Shown piece after piece: positions 26,695 through 35,643 of a stretch of 64,000 nucleotides of DNA (position 1 is the stretch's first letter; the number at the start of each line of letters is the position of its first letter). This DNA is from an uncultured Bacteroides sp. (GTDB lineage Bacteria; Bacteroidota; Bacteroidia; Bacteroidales; Bacteroidaceae): contig NZ_OY781099.1 in assembly GCF_963676325.1 (NCBI RefSeq), forward strand, positions 1,488,001-1,552,000, read 5' to 3'. The notes below the pieces were generated by a model, which was not told the origin of the DNA, did no database searches, and worked only from the letters and a program-made list of their open reading frames with translations. Made by a program: the position numbers and the translations under genes.

Positions 26695-26864
26695 GTTTTG
26701 GTTTACTTCTTGAATATTTATCACGAAGCTAGTAAATATGAATTATTGGTGAACGGGTTTATTTCTTATTTTGAGCAACCTTTATATTTTAAAGTATAAA
26801 CCCAGCCTTGTGTTGTATCGTGTAAATAGTTATCCTTATAAGTCTCGAAATGAAGAATAATGTT

Positions 26865-26872
26865 TATTTTTG
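26865..26872 (+). promoter_or_regulatory. -7 box TATTTTTG of the YiiX-like gene
   Basis: Exact TAnnTTTG match, 43 bases upstream of the ATG. Confidence 0.6.
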
Positions 26873-26875
26873 TAC

Positions 26876-26897
26876 AATCACATAATTCTATGTGATT
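26876..26897 (+). promoter_or_regulatory. 22-bp palindrome at the transcription start
   Basis: AATCACATA-ATTC-TATGTGATT is a perfect 9+9 inverted repeat just downstream of the -7 box, covering about +1 to +20. The position suits a repressor site or a 5'-end hairpin in the mRNA. Confidence 0.5.
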
Positions 26898-26915
26898 TCC
26901 TCTTTATAGACAAAA

Positions 26916-27665
26916 ATGAGAAATAGAATGAAAAAATCTCTTTGCATATTCTCTATATTGATGTTCCTGCTAAGTGTTCCTGTACATGCAATTCATGGTA
27001 ATGTAAATGGTTACTTCAGTAAACAAAAAGGAGCAAAAGGTATATCTGTTTCTGAAAATGTTCAGAAGGATGCTCTTCAGAAAGTTTTTAAACTTCGGAA
27101 TGGAGATTTGATTTTTCAGAATGTAAATTGTGGTCCTATGTGTGATGCTATCAATGAGGTGACTAAAGGTTATCATGGAGCGAAATTTTCTCATGTTGGA
27201 ATTATTAGTATTGATAAAGGGAAGGTTAATGTGATTGAAGCTATATCAAAAGGTGTATCGGTTACTCCGCTTGCTAAGTTTCTGAGTAGGAGTGTAGATG
27301 ATAATGGAAAGCCTTGTATTGCTATTGGGCGGTTGAATAATAAGCACCTATCTTTGATCCCGAAAGCAATTGACGAGGCTCAGAAGTACATAGGCAAACC
27401 ATATGATGACTACTTTGATATTACGAATGATGCATACTACTGCTCGGAGTTAATCTATTTAATCTTTCTAAAAGCAAACAATAATATTCCGATATTTCCC
27501 CTTGCTCCAATGACTTACAAATCGCCCAAAACGGGTGAGATATTTCCTGTATGGGAAGACTATTTTAAAGGATTGAATATTCCTGTTCCGGAAGGTAAGC
27601 CAGGTATTAATCCCGGAGGAATATCTTGTTCTGAATCTCTTACCATGTTTTTTCCCTTTAAGTAA
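26916..27665 (+). CDS. YiiX/YebB-like N1pC/P60 family cysteine hydrolase
   Basis: 249 residues with signal peptide. The permuted NlpC/P60 (peptidase C92) layout is visible: LRNGDLIFQN, then FSHVGIIS with the catalytic His, then AYYCSELIYLIF with the Cys in the C-terminal half. Such enzymes act on amide or thioester bonds in lipids or murein. Start: ATG 26916 (MRNRMKKS); ATG 26928 would also give a signal peptide. Transcribed alone, with a palindrome at its promoter. Confidence 0.85.
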   Translation: MRNRMKKSLCIFSILMFLLSVPVHAIHGNVNGYFSKQKGAKGISVSENVQKDALQKVFKLRNGDLIFQNVNCGPMCDAINEVTKGYHGAKFSHVGIISIDKGKVNVIEAISKGVSVTPLAKFLSRSVDDNGKPCIAIGRLNNKHLSLIPKAIDEAQKYIGKPYDDYFDITNDAYYCSELIYLIFLKANNNIPIFPLAPMTYKSPKTGEIFPVWEDYFKGLNIPVPEGKPGINPGGISCSESLTMFFPFK

Positions 27666-27869
27666 AGTAATATCGATAATGATAGCTTAATTACGGCTTG
27701 ATAAATGCCGATATTTGGATTAAGATAAAAACCTTCGAAATCAAATCTACTTCAACTAATCAAATTAAGTTTTGAACGTTTTGTTATACAGATTGTTTTA
27801 ACAATATTAGTTAAGGATCTTTTTATTCTGAAGATTCATAATCTTCTAGTTAACAAGTTGTTTAAAACT

Positions 27870-28646
27870 ATGTATATGTCAAAAAGGCTCATTCTTTTTT
27901 TTGTGTTTAGCATTTGTATTATAGGCTTTGCTGTCCGCTCTCAAACGCTGACAGCTAAAGAAATCATAACCAGATGCGATGATAAAAGCCGTGGAAAGAC
28001 CAGTCAGGGAGAGATGACCATGACAATAGTGCGGCCAACCTGGAGCAGATCTATAACTATGAAAAGTTGGGAGAAAGGTCGTGGCTTGTCACTCATTGTA
28101 ATTACTGCACCGGCAAAAGATAAGGGGCAAGTGTTTCTGAAAATAAAAACAGAAATGTGGAACTGGCTTCCTTCCATTGAACGAATGATTAAAATACCAC
28201 CTTCCATGATGCTGCAATCGTGGATGGGGTCCGATTTTACCAACGATGACCTGATAAAAGAATCTTCAATAGTAAAGGACTACACACACAAATTACTGGG
28301 TAAGGAAACGGTAAGAGACATGCCTTGTTATAAGATAGAAATGATGCCACTTCCCGAAGCTGCCATTACCTGGGGAAAAGTGATAGTATGGATAACTGTA
28401 GATGGTTTCGATCAATGGAAGGCCGAATATTACGATGAAGATATGAGCCTGATAAACGTGTTGAATGCATTCAATATTAAAAAGATGGGCGACAGGGAAA
28501 TTCCTACTCAATTAGAAATTATACCGGTAGATAAAAAGAATAATAAAACCATTCTGGAAATAAGAAGTGTGGTTTATGATCAGCCAATAAAGGATAGCTT
28601 CTTTTCGCAACAGAATATGAGGACTGTTAGTCAACGGATAAAATAA
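27870..28646 (+). CDS. LolA-like outer-membrane lipoprotein-sorting protein
   Basis: 258 residues from ATG 27870 (MYMSKRLILFF); the frame also contains an upstream TTG and an ATG at 27876. Signal peptide, then a LolA-like half-barrel: TAKEIITRCDDKSRGKTSQGEM, MKSWEKGRGLSLIVIT, a KTEMWNWLPSIERMIKIPPSMM segment and GSDFTNDDLIKES. Proteins of this type are annotated as outer-membrane lipoprotein-sorting proteins and appear in operons with FtsX-type permeases. It is the first gene of a five-gene operon (spacing 6 bases to the next) and presumably carries a lipid or lipoprotein across the periplasm. Confidence 0.87.
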   Translation: MYMSKRLILFFVFSICIIGFAVRSQTLTAKEIITRCDDKSRGKTSQGEMTMTIVRPTWSRSITMKSWEKGRGLSLIVITAPAKDKGQVFLKIKTEMWNWLPSIERMIKIPPSMMLQSWMGSDFTNDDLIKESSIVKDYTHKLLGKETVRDMPCYKIEMMPLPEAAITWGKVIVWITVDGFDQWKAEYYDEDMSLINVLNAFNIKKMGDREIPTQLEIIPVDKKNNKTILEIRSVVYDQPIKDSFFSQQNMRTVSQRIK

Positions 28647-28652
28647 TTCAAG

Positions 28653-29873
28653 ATGGCACAATATGTAAAGTTGGCGTGGCGGAATTTATGGAGGAACAAA
28701 CGTAGAACGCTTATTACCTCGGCTTCCGTATTCTTCGGAGTTGTGCTTTCATCGTTTATGCGTTCTATGCAGGAAGGATCGTATGATCAGTACATTCGTT
28801 CCATTGTTAATTCCTATACCAGTTATATTCAGATTCACAAAAAAGGCTATTGGGACGATAAGGTTATTAATAATACCTTTGAGCTTAACCAAACTATTGA
28901 ATCTAAACTTAAAATAAATAGAGATATAACCGTTTATTCTCCCCGTTTTGAAACCTTTTGCCTTGCTTCATCTCAGGATTTTACTAAAGGAGTTATGATA
29001 TTCGGAGTTGATCCACAAAGGGAAGATAAGATAACCAATATCTCGGGGAAATTAATGAAAGGCAGCTATCTTAAAAATAAAGACGATGGTGTTCTACTGA
29101 GTAGTGCATTGGCTAAGTTCTTGAAATTAAACGTAAATGATACATTGGTTTTGATAGGGCAGGGCTATCATGGCGCAAGTGCTGCGGGTAAATTCCCTGT
29201 TCGCGGTATTATAAAACATCCTTCGCCCGAGCTCGACAGAACATTAGTGGTGATGGAAATCAAAAAATGCCAGGAACTGTTTTCTGCTCCCGGTCTGCTC
29301 ACATCAATGGCAATTATGGTGCATGGAAATGATGAAGTGAGCGAAACAAAGAATGCACTTTTGCACAGTCTGCCAGCCGATCTGGAAGTGATGGACTGGA
29401 AGCAGATGAATGAACTGCTTTTGAAACAAATAGATAGCGACCGTGGCAGTGGAGTAATCACAATCGGTATTTTGTACCTGATTATCGCATTTGGAATTTT
29501 TGGAACAATAGTGATGATGATGGCCGAACGGAAAAAAGAGTTTGGAGTGATAATGGCCGTAGGCATGCAAAAGCATAAATTGATGCTGGTTGTACTGCTC
29601 GAAACAGTATTTATAGGTATGATCGGAGCCATCGTGGGCATTGTTGCAAGTATTCCTATTTTGGGATATTACTATTATCATCCCATTCCGTTTACCGGAC
29701 AAGCTGCCGAGATGATGATGGAAATGGGGTTCGATCCGTCCATGTTCTTTTCGTTGGCACCCTCAATCTTTCTTAAACAGGCACTTATCATCTTTATTTT
29801 TACACTCATTATAGGGATTTATCCCGTGTTTAATATCTGGAAATTAGAGATAACAAACGCGTTGCATAACTAA
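28653..29873 (+). CDS. FtsX/LolCE-type ABC permease
   Basis: 406 residues. An N-terminal helix after AWRNLWRNKRRTLITSASVFFG, a large periplasmic domain (about residues 45-270) and three C-terminal helices (SGVITIGILYLIIAFGIFGT; GAIVGIVASIPILGYYYY; LKQALIIFIFTLIIGIYP). The MMAERKKEFGVIMAVGMQ loop is the contact with the ATPase. Together with the similar protein encoded 14 bases downstream it forms a LolCE- or MacB-like pair. Confidence 0.92.
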   Translation: MAQYVKLAWRNLWRNKRRTLITSASVFFGVVLSSFMRSMQEGSYDQYIRSIVNSYTSYIQIHKKGYWDDKVINNTFELNQTIESKLKINRDITVYSPRFETFCLASSQDFTKGVMIFGVDPQREDKITNISGKLMKGSYLKNKDDGVLLSSALAKFLKLNVNDTLVLIGQGYHGASAAGKFPVRGIIKHPSPELDRTLVVMEIKKCQELFSAPGLLTSMAIMVHGNDEVSETKNALLHSLPADLEVMDWKQMNELLLKQIDSDRGSGVITIGILYLIIAFGIFGTIVMMMAERKKEFGVIMAVGMQKHKLMLVVLLETVFIGMIGAIVGIVASIPILGYYYYHPIPFTGQAAEMMMEMGFDPSMFFSLAPSIFLKQALIIFIFTLIIGIYPVFNIWKLEITNALHN

Positions 29874-29887
29874 AAAAACAAGAAATC

Positions 29888-31105
29888 ATGCTTGGAGCAT
29901 TGTCCTGGAAAAATGTCTGGAGAAACAAATTGCGGAGTTCCACAGTGATTGCCGCCGTTGCTTTGGGAGTCTTTGCCGGAATATTTATGATTGCATTTAT
30001 GAATGGAATGATTGATGCCCGCTTGCAATCCATTATCCATACTGAGATTTCCTGCATTCAGATACACGATCCTGAATTCCTGGCCAACAGTGATTTTTCG
30101 CGTCGTATACCTGATGCGGATAATGTTGTGCAGCGGGTAAGTGAAATAAACCGTGTTACAGGTGTAAGCAAGCGTTTGGTTATTACCTCAATGGTGGCTT
30201 CGGCCGAAGCAAACACGGGAGTAAAAATTCTGGGAGTAATTCCTGATAAAGAGCGGACAGTAACCAATATTGCCAATAAAATAATTGAAGGCAGTTATTT
30301 TAAGAGTAACAAGAAGAATGCGATAGTAATTGGCAAGAAGTTGGCCGAGAAGTTAAAGGTTGGTCTGAATAAGAAGGTGGTAATCACGTTGCAGGATGCA
30401 GAGATGAACATTACGGGAGGGGCTTTCAGAGTAGTGGGTATCTACGAAACCGATAACTCAATGTTTGATGAATCTACCGTCTTTACCCGATATACAGATC
30501 TTTGTGCGCTGACAGGACTAGCTACAACCGAAGCTCATGAAATTGCTGTTCTGGTAGATAAAGACAGTAATTCCGGGGTGATAAAAGATGTGCTGAAATT
30601 CAATTTTCCCGATCTGGATATTCAGGACTGGACACAACTGAGTCCCGAGGCCGGTTATCTGATCAGTGCCATGAATCAGTACTTATATATCTTCGTTCTT
30701 ATTATTATGCTGGCATTATGCTTTGGGATAGTTAATACAATGCTTATGGCAGTGCTTGAAAGAGTAAAAGAATTGGGAATGCTGATGGCCATTGGCATGA
30801 ATAAATTCAGGATTTTCTTTATGATCATGCTCGAAACAATATACCTTTCAATTACCGGAGGATTTATCGGCATTATCTGTGGCTATTTCCTGTGCAGATA
30901 TCTCGAAAAAGCCGGTCTTAATCTCTATTTCTGGGAGGAAGCATATAAGAGTTTCGGATATTCGTCACTGATTTATCCGAAAATAGAACTGAGTATGGTT
31001 GCTTATACAGCCATAATGGTTGTTCTGACAGGAATTTTCTCTACCATATATCCTGCATATAAAGCTTTAAAATTAAATCCGGCAGATGCCATACGAACAA
31101 AATAA
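29888..31105 (+). CDS. FtsX/LolCE-type ABC permease, second
   Basis: 405 residues, same layout as the preceding permease (SWKNVWRNKLRSSTVIAAVALG at the N-terminus; AVLERVKELGMLMAIGMNKF coupling loop; three C-terminal helices). Paralogous to its neighbour and likely to form a heterodimer with it. Spacing of 9 bases to the ATPase gene. Confidence 0.92.
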   Translation: MLGALSWKNVWRNKLRSSTVIAAVALGVFAGIFMIAFMNGMIDARLQSIIHTEISCIQIHDPEFLANSDFSRRIPDADNVVQRVSEINRVTGVSKRLVITSMVASAEANTGVKILGVIPDKERTVTNIANKIIEGSYFKSNKKNAIVIGKKLAEKLKVGLNKKVVITLQDAEMNITGGAFRVVGIYETDNSMFDESTVFTRYTDLCALTGLATTEAHEIAVLVDKDSNSGVIKDVLKFNFPDLDIQDWTQLSPEAGYLISAMNQYLYIFVLIIMLALCFGIVNTMLMAVLERVKELGMLMAIGMNKFRIFFMIMLETIYLSITGGFIGIICGYFLCRYLEKAGLNLYFWEEAYKSFGYSSLIYPKIELSMVAYTAIMVVLTGIFSTIYPAYKALKLNPADAIRTK

Positions 31106-31114
31106 TTATCAAAG

Positions 31115-31810
31115 ATGAATAAAGATATAAATATTATTGAGATAAAGGGAATTACAAAAGTTTATGACATTAAAACAATGCCTTTCCAGGCACTCAATGG
31201 CATTGATTTAAGTTTTAAGCAAGGCGAATTTGTTGCAATAGTGGGGCCTTCGGGTTCGGGAAAAACCACATTACTCAATATCATTGGGGGGCTTGATAAC
31301 CCGACTGATGGAGTTGTAATAATCGACGATGTGAATATTACAAAACTGAGCAATTGGAAAAAGACCAATTTCAGGATGAATAATATTGGTTTTGTTTTTC
31401 AATCCTACAATCTGATTCCGGTGCTTACAGCGAAAGAGAATGTTGAATTTGTTCTGCAACTTCAGGGAGTAACCAAGGATTATGTAGAGAAGAGGGCGTT
31501 GAAACTTCTTGAAGCTGTGGGGCTAAGCAATAAAGTAAATAGTCGCCCCAATAAGTTATCGGGTGGTGAGCAACAGCGTGTGGCAGTGGCAAGGGCTTTG
31601 GCGTCAAGACCGAAATATGTTTTGGCCGACGAACCAACTGCCAATCTTGATTCCAAATCGGCCGAGAATTTGCTGGATATTATGGAGAAACTGAATAGGG
31701 AAGAGGAGATCACCTTTATATTCTCTACTCATGATGCACGGGTAATGAAAAAAGCCCGAAGAATAATTACGATTGAAGATGGTAAGGTGATAGCAGATGT
31801 GATACCATGA
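31115..31810 (+). CDS. LolD/MacB-type ABC ATPase
   Basis: 231 residues. Walker A GPSGSGKTT, Q-loop FVFQSYNLIP, signature LSGGEQQR, Walker B YVLADEP, H-loop FSTHD. Mechanotransmission-type exporter ATPase that drives the two FtsX-like permeases. Its stop overlaps the start of the next gene by 4 bases (ATGA). Confidence 0.94.
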   Translation: MNKDINIIEIKGITKVYDIKTMPFQALNGIDLSFKQGEFVAIVGPSGSGKTTLLNIIGGLDNPTDGVVIIDDVNITKLSNWKKTNFRMNNIGFVFQSYNLIPVLTAKENVEFVLQLQGVTKDYVEKRALKLLEAVGLSNKVNSRPNKLSGGEQQRVAVARALASRPKYVLADEPTANLDSKSAENLLDIMEKLNREEEITFIFSTHDARVMKKARRIITIEDGKVIADVIP

Positions 31811-32976
31811 AATATGAAATAAGAAGATTGCTATTATTCCTGGCTTTTATTCCCCTTATTCTTTCTGCTCAGGATTCCGTTAAAGTAAATAGCTTTGCGG
31901 CCAACGGGTATGTGAAAGATATGCAATCTTTTATTTTCAAGGATTTTAATTCCGCATGGACAAATTTTAATCTGATTCATAACCGGTTAAATTTCAAGTG
32001 GTTTATCTCTCCCTCGTTTACTGCCTCACTGGAATTCAGAAATCGTTTTCTGAGCGGAACTATCCTGAATCGTTTCCCCGGATATAATAACACATTTGAA
32101 AGCGATAACGGAATAATCCGATTGTCTACCAATTGGTTTCAAGGCAGAAATTATCTATTCAATACTTCAGTAGATCGCTTGTTGTTGCAATATTCAAATA
32201 AGAAGTTGCAGATAACTGCAGGCCGGCAACGTATAAACTGGGGACAAAATTATGTGTGGAATCCCAACGATATATTCAACACCTATTCTTATTTCGATTT
32301 TGATTACGAGGAAAAACCCGGTAGTGATGCCGTGAGGATTCAATATTACCTCAATTCAACTTCGGTTGTTGAGCTTGCTGCAAAGATCAATAAGCAAAAG
32401 AATACAACACTGGCTGCACTTTATCGCTTCAATCAATGGAAATACGATATTCAGTTTATTGCCGGAATGGTAGATCAGTCCGACTTTATGATTGGTACCG
32501 GCTGGTCGGGCCAGCTTGGCGATGGTGGCTTTACAGGCGAGGCCAGCTATTTCCGGCCATTGAGTCATTTTACAGATCGCAAAGGTGTATTTCTTGCTTC
32601 GGCAGGTTACAATTACACATTCAGGAATTCACTTTATCTGCAAACAGAAGCACTCTATAACGGCAACAAAAATTCTACAAACATATTCTCGATAGATCAG
32701 CTAACATCCAGTAATCTCAATGCTAAGAACCTTTTTCTGTCAGACTTCTCATTATTCTGTTCCGCTTCATATCCCATCACCCCATTAGTTAATTGCTCAT
32801 TAGCCGGTATCGGAAATTCTCAGAGTAAATTATATATTATAATTCCCACCATGAATATTTCACTTAGCAATAATCTGGAACTGTCTTTCATTGGTCAGAT
32901 ATTGAGATATACTGAGAAAGATATTTTCAGACAGAATCTGAATTTCGTTTATATCCGGTTGAAGCAGAGTTTTTAG
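31807..32976 (+). CDS. Outer-membrane barrel protein of the Lol-like operon
   Basis: 389 residues with a signal peptide (ending near LSAQD). Predicted beta-barrel: strands of alternating residues, LQITAGRQRINWGQNYVWNP in the middle, FDFDYEEKPGSDAVRIQYYL, and the C-terminal IRLKQSF. The GRQRINWG...NPNDIFN pattern recalls the DUF1302/alginate-export type of barrels. Translationally coupled to the ATPase gene, so it is probably the outer-membrane end of the same export route. No characterised homologue recognised. Confidence 0.8.
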   Translation: MKYEIRRLLLFLAFIPLILSAQDSVKVNSFAANGYVKDMQSFIFKDFNSAWTNFNLIHNRLNFKWFISPSFTASLEFRNRFLSGTILNRFPGYNNTFESDNGIIRLSTNWFQGRNYLFNTSVDRLLLQYSNKKLQITAGRQRINWGQNYVWNPNDIFNTYSYFDFDYEEKPGSDAVRIQYYLNSTSVVELAAKINKQKNTTLAALYRFNQWKYDIQFIAGMVDQSDFMIGTGWSGQLGDGGFTGEASYFRPLSHFTDRKGVFLASAGYNYTFRNSLYLQTEALYNGNKNSTNIFSIDQLTSSNLNAKNLFLSDFSLFCSASYPITPLVNCSLAGIGNSQSKLYIIIPTMNISLSNNLELSFIGQILRYTEKDIFRQNLNFVYIRLKQSF

Positions 32977-33073
32977 AGCGGTTATACATAATGCATTGCA
33001 TTCTATATAATATGTAGTAAATATTTTTTCGAAAAAATTAGAAGGAATAGTATGTGATTAAAGAATAGTTTTT

Positions 33074-33081
33074 TACCTTTG
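33074..33081 (+). promoter_or_regulatory. -7 box TACCTTTG of the TlpA-like gene
   Basis: Exact TAnnTTTG match, 131 bases upstream of the ATG; a long leader would result. Confidence 0.5.
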
Positions 33082-33211
33082 GTGGGTAAAATATACCAAC
33101 TTGAATCTATTTTATTGCTGTACATATTTCTACTTTTATAATAGCTTATTATCAGTGTCTTACTTGTAAAAGTATGATGCTATTTAACACATAAATAATA
33201 AATATTTGATT

Positions 33212-34741
33212 ATGAAAAACGCTTTTAAAAAAGTTACTTTATCCTTTTGGATACTTTACATGGTAACACTTTTCTCATGCAAAGCACAAAGTCAAAACAA
33301 CGACCAACTTCCAGCCCCAATGATTAATTATGGAAATGCAGTTCTTTCGGGAAAGATTAGTTTAGACGTATTGGGAAAACTTACGTCTCACGAAGCCTGT
33401 CTTACGGTCTATAGTCCGATTTCAGCCTCCAGGGACTATAAAATATCTATTAAAGACGATGGAACGTTCAAATTGGAGATTCCAATGATTTCAGAAGGGC
33501 TTGGTTACATAAAATTAGCCAATGGCAATATGGCGGTACTTGCGTTTGTTCCTAATAAAGAGACTATATTTAATGTCTCATCAAATGATAAAGGACAATT
33601 GAAAATGAATAGTGAAAACTCCCTGAATTACTCTTCGAATGAAATATCTGAATTTTTTGGTTTCTATCTAAGATATTGGCAAACTCCAACAAAACCATAT
33701 TATAGACCACAGATGTCGCTTGAGGAATACAAAGACACAATATTAAACAATGTAAAGAAAACATTAAAAGTAGTAGAATCATCATCTCTCTCTAAAAAGG
33801 CAAAGCAAGAATGTTACTATGAAATGAAAATTCAATATTTAAAAATGTTGTTTGATTATAAAGAATTATTGCTTTTGGCGCATAGAAGATGGCTGTCTGA
33901 ACACGATAAAACAATGCAGGAAGTTCCCTTTATAGAGCCAAAAGTAGATAAATCTTATTATACCTTTTTGAAAGAGTTTGAGTTGAATGATGCAAATTAC
34001 TTATTCAGTACTGAATACCATAATTTTGTAGAAAAACTATTGGAGGATTCTACACTTAATATTCCTTCAGTTAGTGATCTGCCTGCGAAAGAATGGTTCG
34101 CGAAAACAAAAAGCATTTTAAAGGATGCAGTTGGTTTTGATAATGGTTTGTTTTATGATGTGTTAGTTGCCAGCGCTTATAATAAATGCTTAATGTATAG
34201 ACATCCTTTTACAGATGTTCAGAAAAAGAATATGTCAGAGTATTTTACCAATGATTCATATATTAAATTCTTGCTTAATGAGAATAAAGAACTAGTGGCT
34301 CAAATAAACAAAGAATCATCAAAGAAAGTTGTGATCAATAAAACACCAGATGTACCCAATGAACAGGTTCTGAATAAAATCATAGAGAAGTATAAAGGGA
34401 AAGTGGTGTATGTAGATTTCTGGGCTACCTGGTGCGCACCATGTCTCGATGCATTAAAAGGGTTTGAACCAATAAAAGAAAAAGAATTAAAAGGCTTAGA
34501 TGTAGTGTATGTTTATATCACAGATACTTCGTCTCCAAAGGATAAATGGCAATTAAAAATACAGAGTGTAGAAGGTGAACACTATTATCTGGATTCTGCA
34601 ACAGAAGGGTGTATTCAAAAACAATTGCAATTTAGAGGTATCCCTACTTCTTTAATCTATGATAAACAAGGTGTATTAAAGCATAAACTAACAGTGATGC
34701 CTGAAGAAAAAGCTGTTGAATGGATTAAGGAGTTATTGTAG
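33212..34741 (+). CDS. TlpA-like thioredoxin-domain lipoprotein
   Basis: 509 residues from ATG 33212 (MKNAFKKVTLSFWIL). The lipobox LFSC makes it an envelope lipoprotein. N-terminal beta-domain (about residues 35-130), a helical middle and a C-terminal thioredoxin fold with VVYVDFWATWCAPC (CxxC redox pair), then the cis-Pro loop RGIPTSLIYD. This layout is common in Bacteroides TlpA/AhpC-TSA family proteins; a thiol reductase role in the periplasm is likely, the partner unknown. Transcribed alone; the following 900 bases hold only repeats and relics. Confidence 0.9.
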   Translation: MKNAFKKVTLSFWILYMVTLFSCKAQSQNNDQLPAPMINYGNAVLSGKISLDVLGKLTSHEACLTVYSPISASRDYKISIKDDGTFKLEIPMISEGLGYIKLANGNMAVLAFVPNKETIFNVSSNDKGQLKMNSENSLNYSSNEISEFFGFYLRYWQTPTKPYYRPQMSLEEYKDTILNNVKKTLKVVESSSLSKKAKQECYYEMKIQYLKMLFDYKELLLLAHRRWLSEHDKTMQEVPFIEPKVDKSYYTFLKEFELNDANYLFSTEYHNFVEKLLEDSTLNIPSVSDLPAKEWFAKTKSILKDAVGFDNGLFYDVLVASAYNKCLMYRHPFTDVQKKNMSEYFTNDSYIKFLLNENKELVAQINKESSKKVVINKTPDVPNEQVLNKIIEKYKGKVVYVDFWATWCAPCLDALKGFEPIKEKELKGLDVVYVYITDTSSPKDKWQLKIQSVEGEHYYLDSATEGCIQKQLQFRGIPTSLIYDKQGVLKHKLTVMPEEKAVEWIKELL

Positions 34742-34833
34742 TTCTTTACCTTATTTTGAAGTACATGCAAGAATCGCCCAACTTCGGGGGTAACTTCAGG
34801 GGTAGCTTCGGGGGTGGGTGCAATAATTGCCTG
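34742..34833 (-). pseudogene. Relic of an AlbA_2/RecG-like regulator C-terminus
   Basis: On the minus strand the frame reads AIIAPTPEATPEVTPEVGRF followed by LHVLQNKVKN, built from three 12-bp direct repeats (34780-34815). The TPEVTPEVxR linker before a winged helix is typical of Bacteroides AlbA_2-domain (ATP-binding, RecG-like) proteins. Only about 30 codons of similarity remain. This rests on motif memory and is uncertain. Confidence 0.35.
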
Positions 34834-34877
34834 ATAAATAGCGTTAAGCACAAACTCTATAATGTAATTTTGCAAAA

Positions 34878-35275
34878 TCATCTCCCACCTGCTACTAAAT
34901 TTGCATAAATCCCTTTGTTTATGGTACTTTAAACTAGTAGCAGATAAAAAATAGTTATAAATAAAATCCGTTTATCTGCTACAAATTGAGACGATCTGCC
35001 ACTAAATTTAGCTTGTTTTCTTGTTCTTGTCTGTGATAAACCTGACTTTAGAAATAAGAAAGTAGCAGTTTGTATTTCTCTTGTCTGAGATTAAAGTTAG
35101 TGGGAGATGATTCTATTTTAGTAGCAGATGATTTTTATCTACTACTGGCTAATGTGGTTATAACCAGATGCTTGAAAAAATGTTGGTGGTAGATGAATTG
35201 TATACTATTTTTATCTCCCACTAACTTAATGTGTTTATATTCAATGCTTTAATGTATTTTAGTAGCAGATGCCCT
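34878..35275. repeat. Cluster of short inverted repeats, core GTAGCAGAT
   Basis: About ten imperfect copies of TTAGTAGCAGATGA or its reverse complement (TCATCTCCCACC, CTGCTACTAAATTT, CTAGTAGCAGAT, ATCTGCTACAAA, TCTGCCACTAAATTT, TTAGTGGGAGATGATT, TTAGTAGCAGATG, GGTGGTAGATGAATT, ATCTCCCACTAA, TTAGTAGCAGATG). Orientation alternates and spacing is irregular at 20-60 bases. No coding potential. Confidence 0.6.
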
Positions 35276-35420
35276 AAAAAAAACATGAAGAAAAATTGTA
35301 TGAACGGTATTTAGGGTTAAGAAAAATAGCGTAAATTGATCTTAGTAATAACAACTAAACTGTAAACCTATTCCTGAAAAGACCAAGAAAGATCATTGCA
35401 AAAAGGCAGAAATCCAAAAG

Positions 35421-35495
35421 TCCCGCCTGCTTTTCCTCAAAGTCCCGCCTGCTTTTTCAAAAAACAGGCGGGACTTTGAGGAAAAGCAGGCGGGA
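35421..35495. repeat. Perfect 31-bp G+C-rich palindrome
   Basis: Arms 35421-35451 and 35465-35495 are exact inverted repeats with a 13-base A/T loop. Inside each arm the unit AGTCCCGCCTGCTTTT occurs twice or nearly so. G+C-rich in an otherwise A+T-rich gap. It could act as a strong terminator for the minus-strand operon ending at 35644, but looks more like an inserted element. Confidence 0.85.
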
Positions 35496-35505
35496 AGTTG
35501 AGCAG

Positions 35506-35561
35506 TTATTCGCCAATGATTTTTATTTATTGGACAATGGATTTAATTTATTCACCAATAA
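35506..35561. repeat. Double copy of the dispersed 33-nt element
   Basis: Two overlapping units: ATTCGCCAAT...ACAATGG (35508-35540) and TATTGGACAATGG...CACCAATA (35528-35560), both 33 bases. The outer ends TTATTC(G)CCAAT and ATTCACCAATAA repeat the same motif. Confidence 0.75.
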
Positions 35562-35643
35562 GTAGAGTAAAACAATTGTTGCAGTATTAAAGCGGTTGAT
35601 TTACTCGATCTTACTTATTAAAGTTTTATGCGTTTCTTTTATG

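Larger units (their letters stand above)
26607..26915. other. Gap with terminator, promoter and palindrome
   Basis: 309 bases: the kdgK terminator (26661-26694), a -7 box (26865-26872) and a 22-bp palindrome (26876-26897). Nothing else seen. Confidence 0.65.
34742..35643. other. Repeat-filled gap downstream of the tubulin module
   Basis: 902 bases without an intact gene. In order: a relic reading TPEATPEVTPEV on the minus strand, a cluster of short inverted GTAGCAGAT-like repeats, a perfect 31-bp G+C-rich palindrome and a double copy of the dispersed 33-nt element. Confidence 0.75.

Noticed and set aside
34878..35275. Repeat cluster as a CRISPR array
   Set aside because: Repeats are short, imperfect and alternate in orientation, spacers vary in length, and no cas genes are near.
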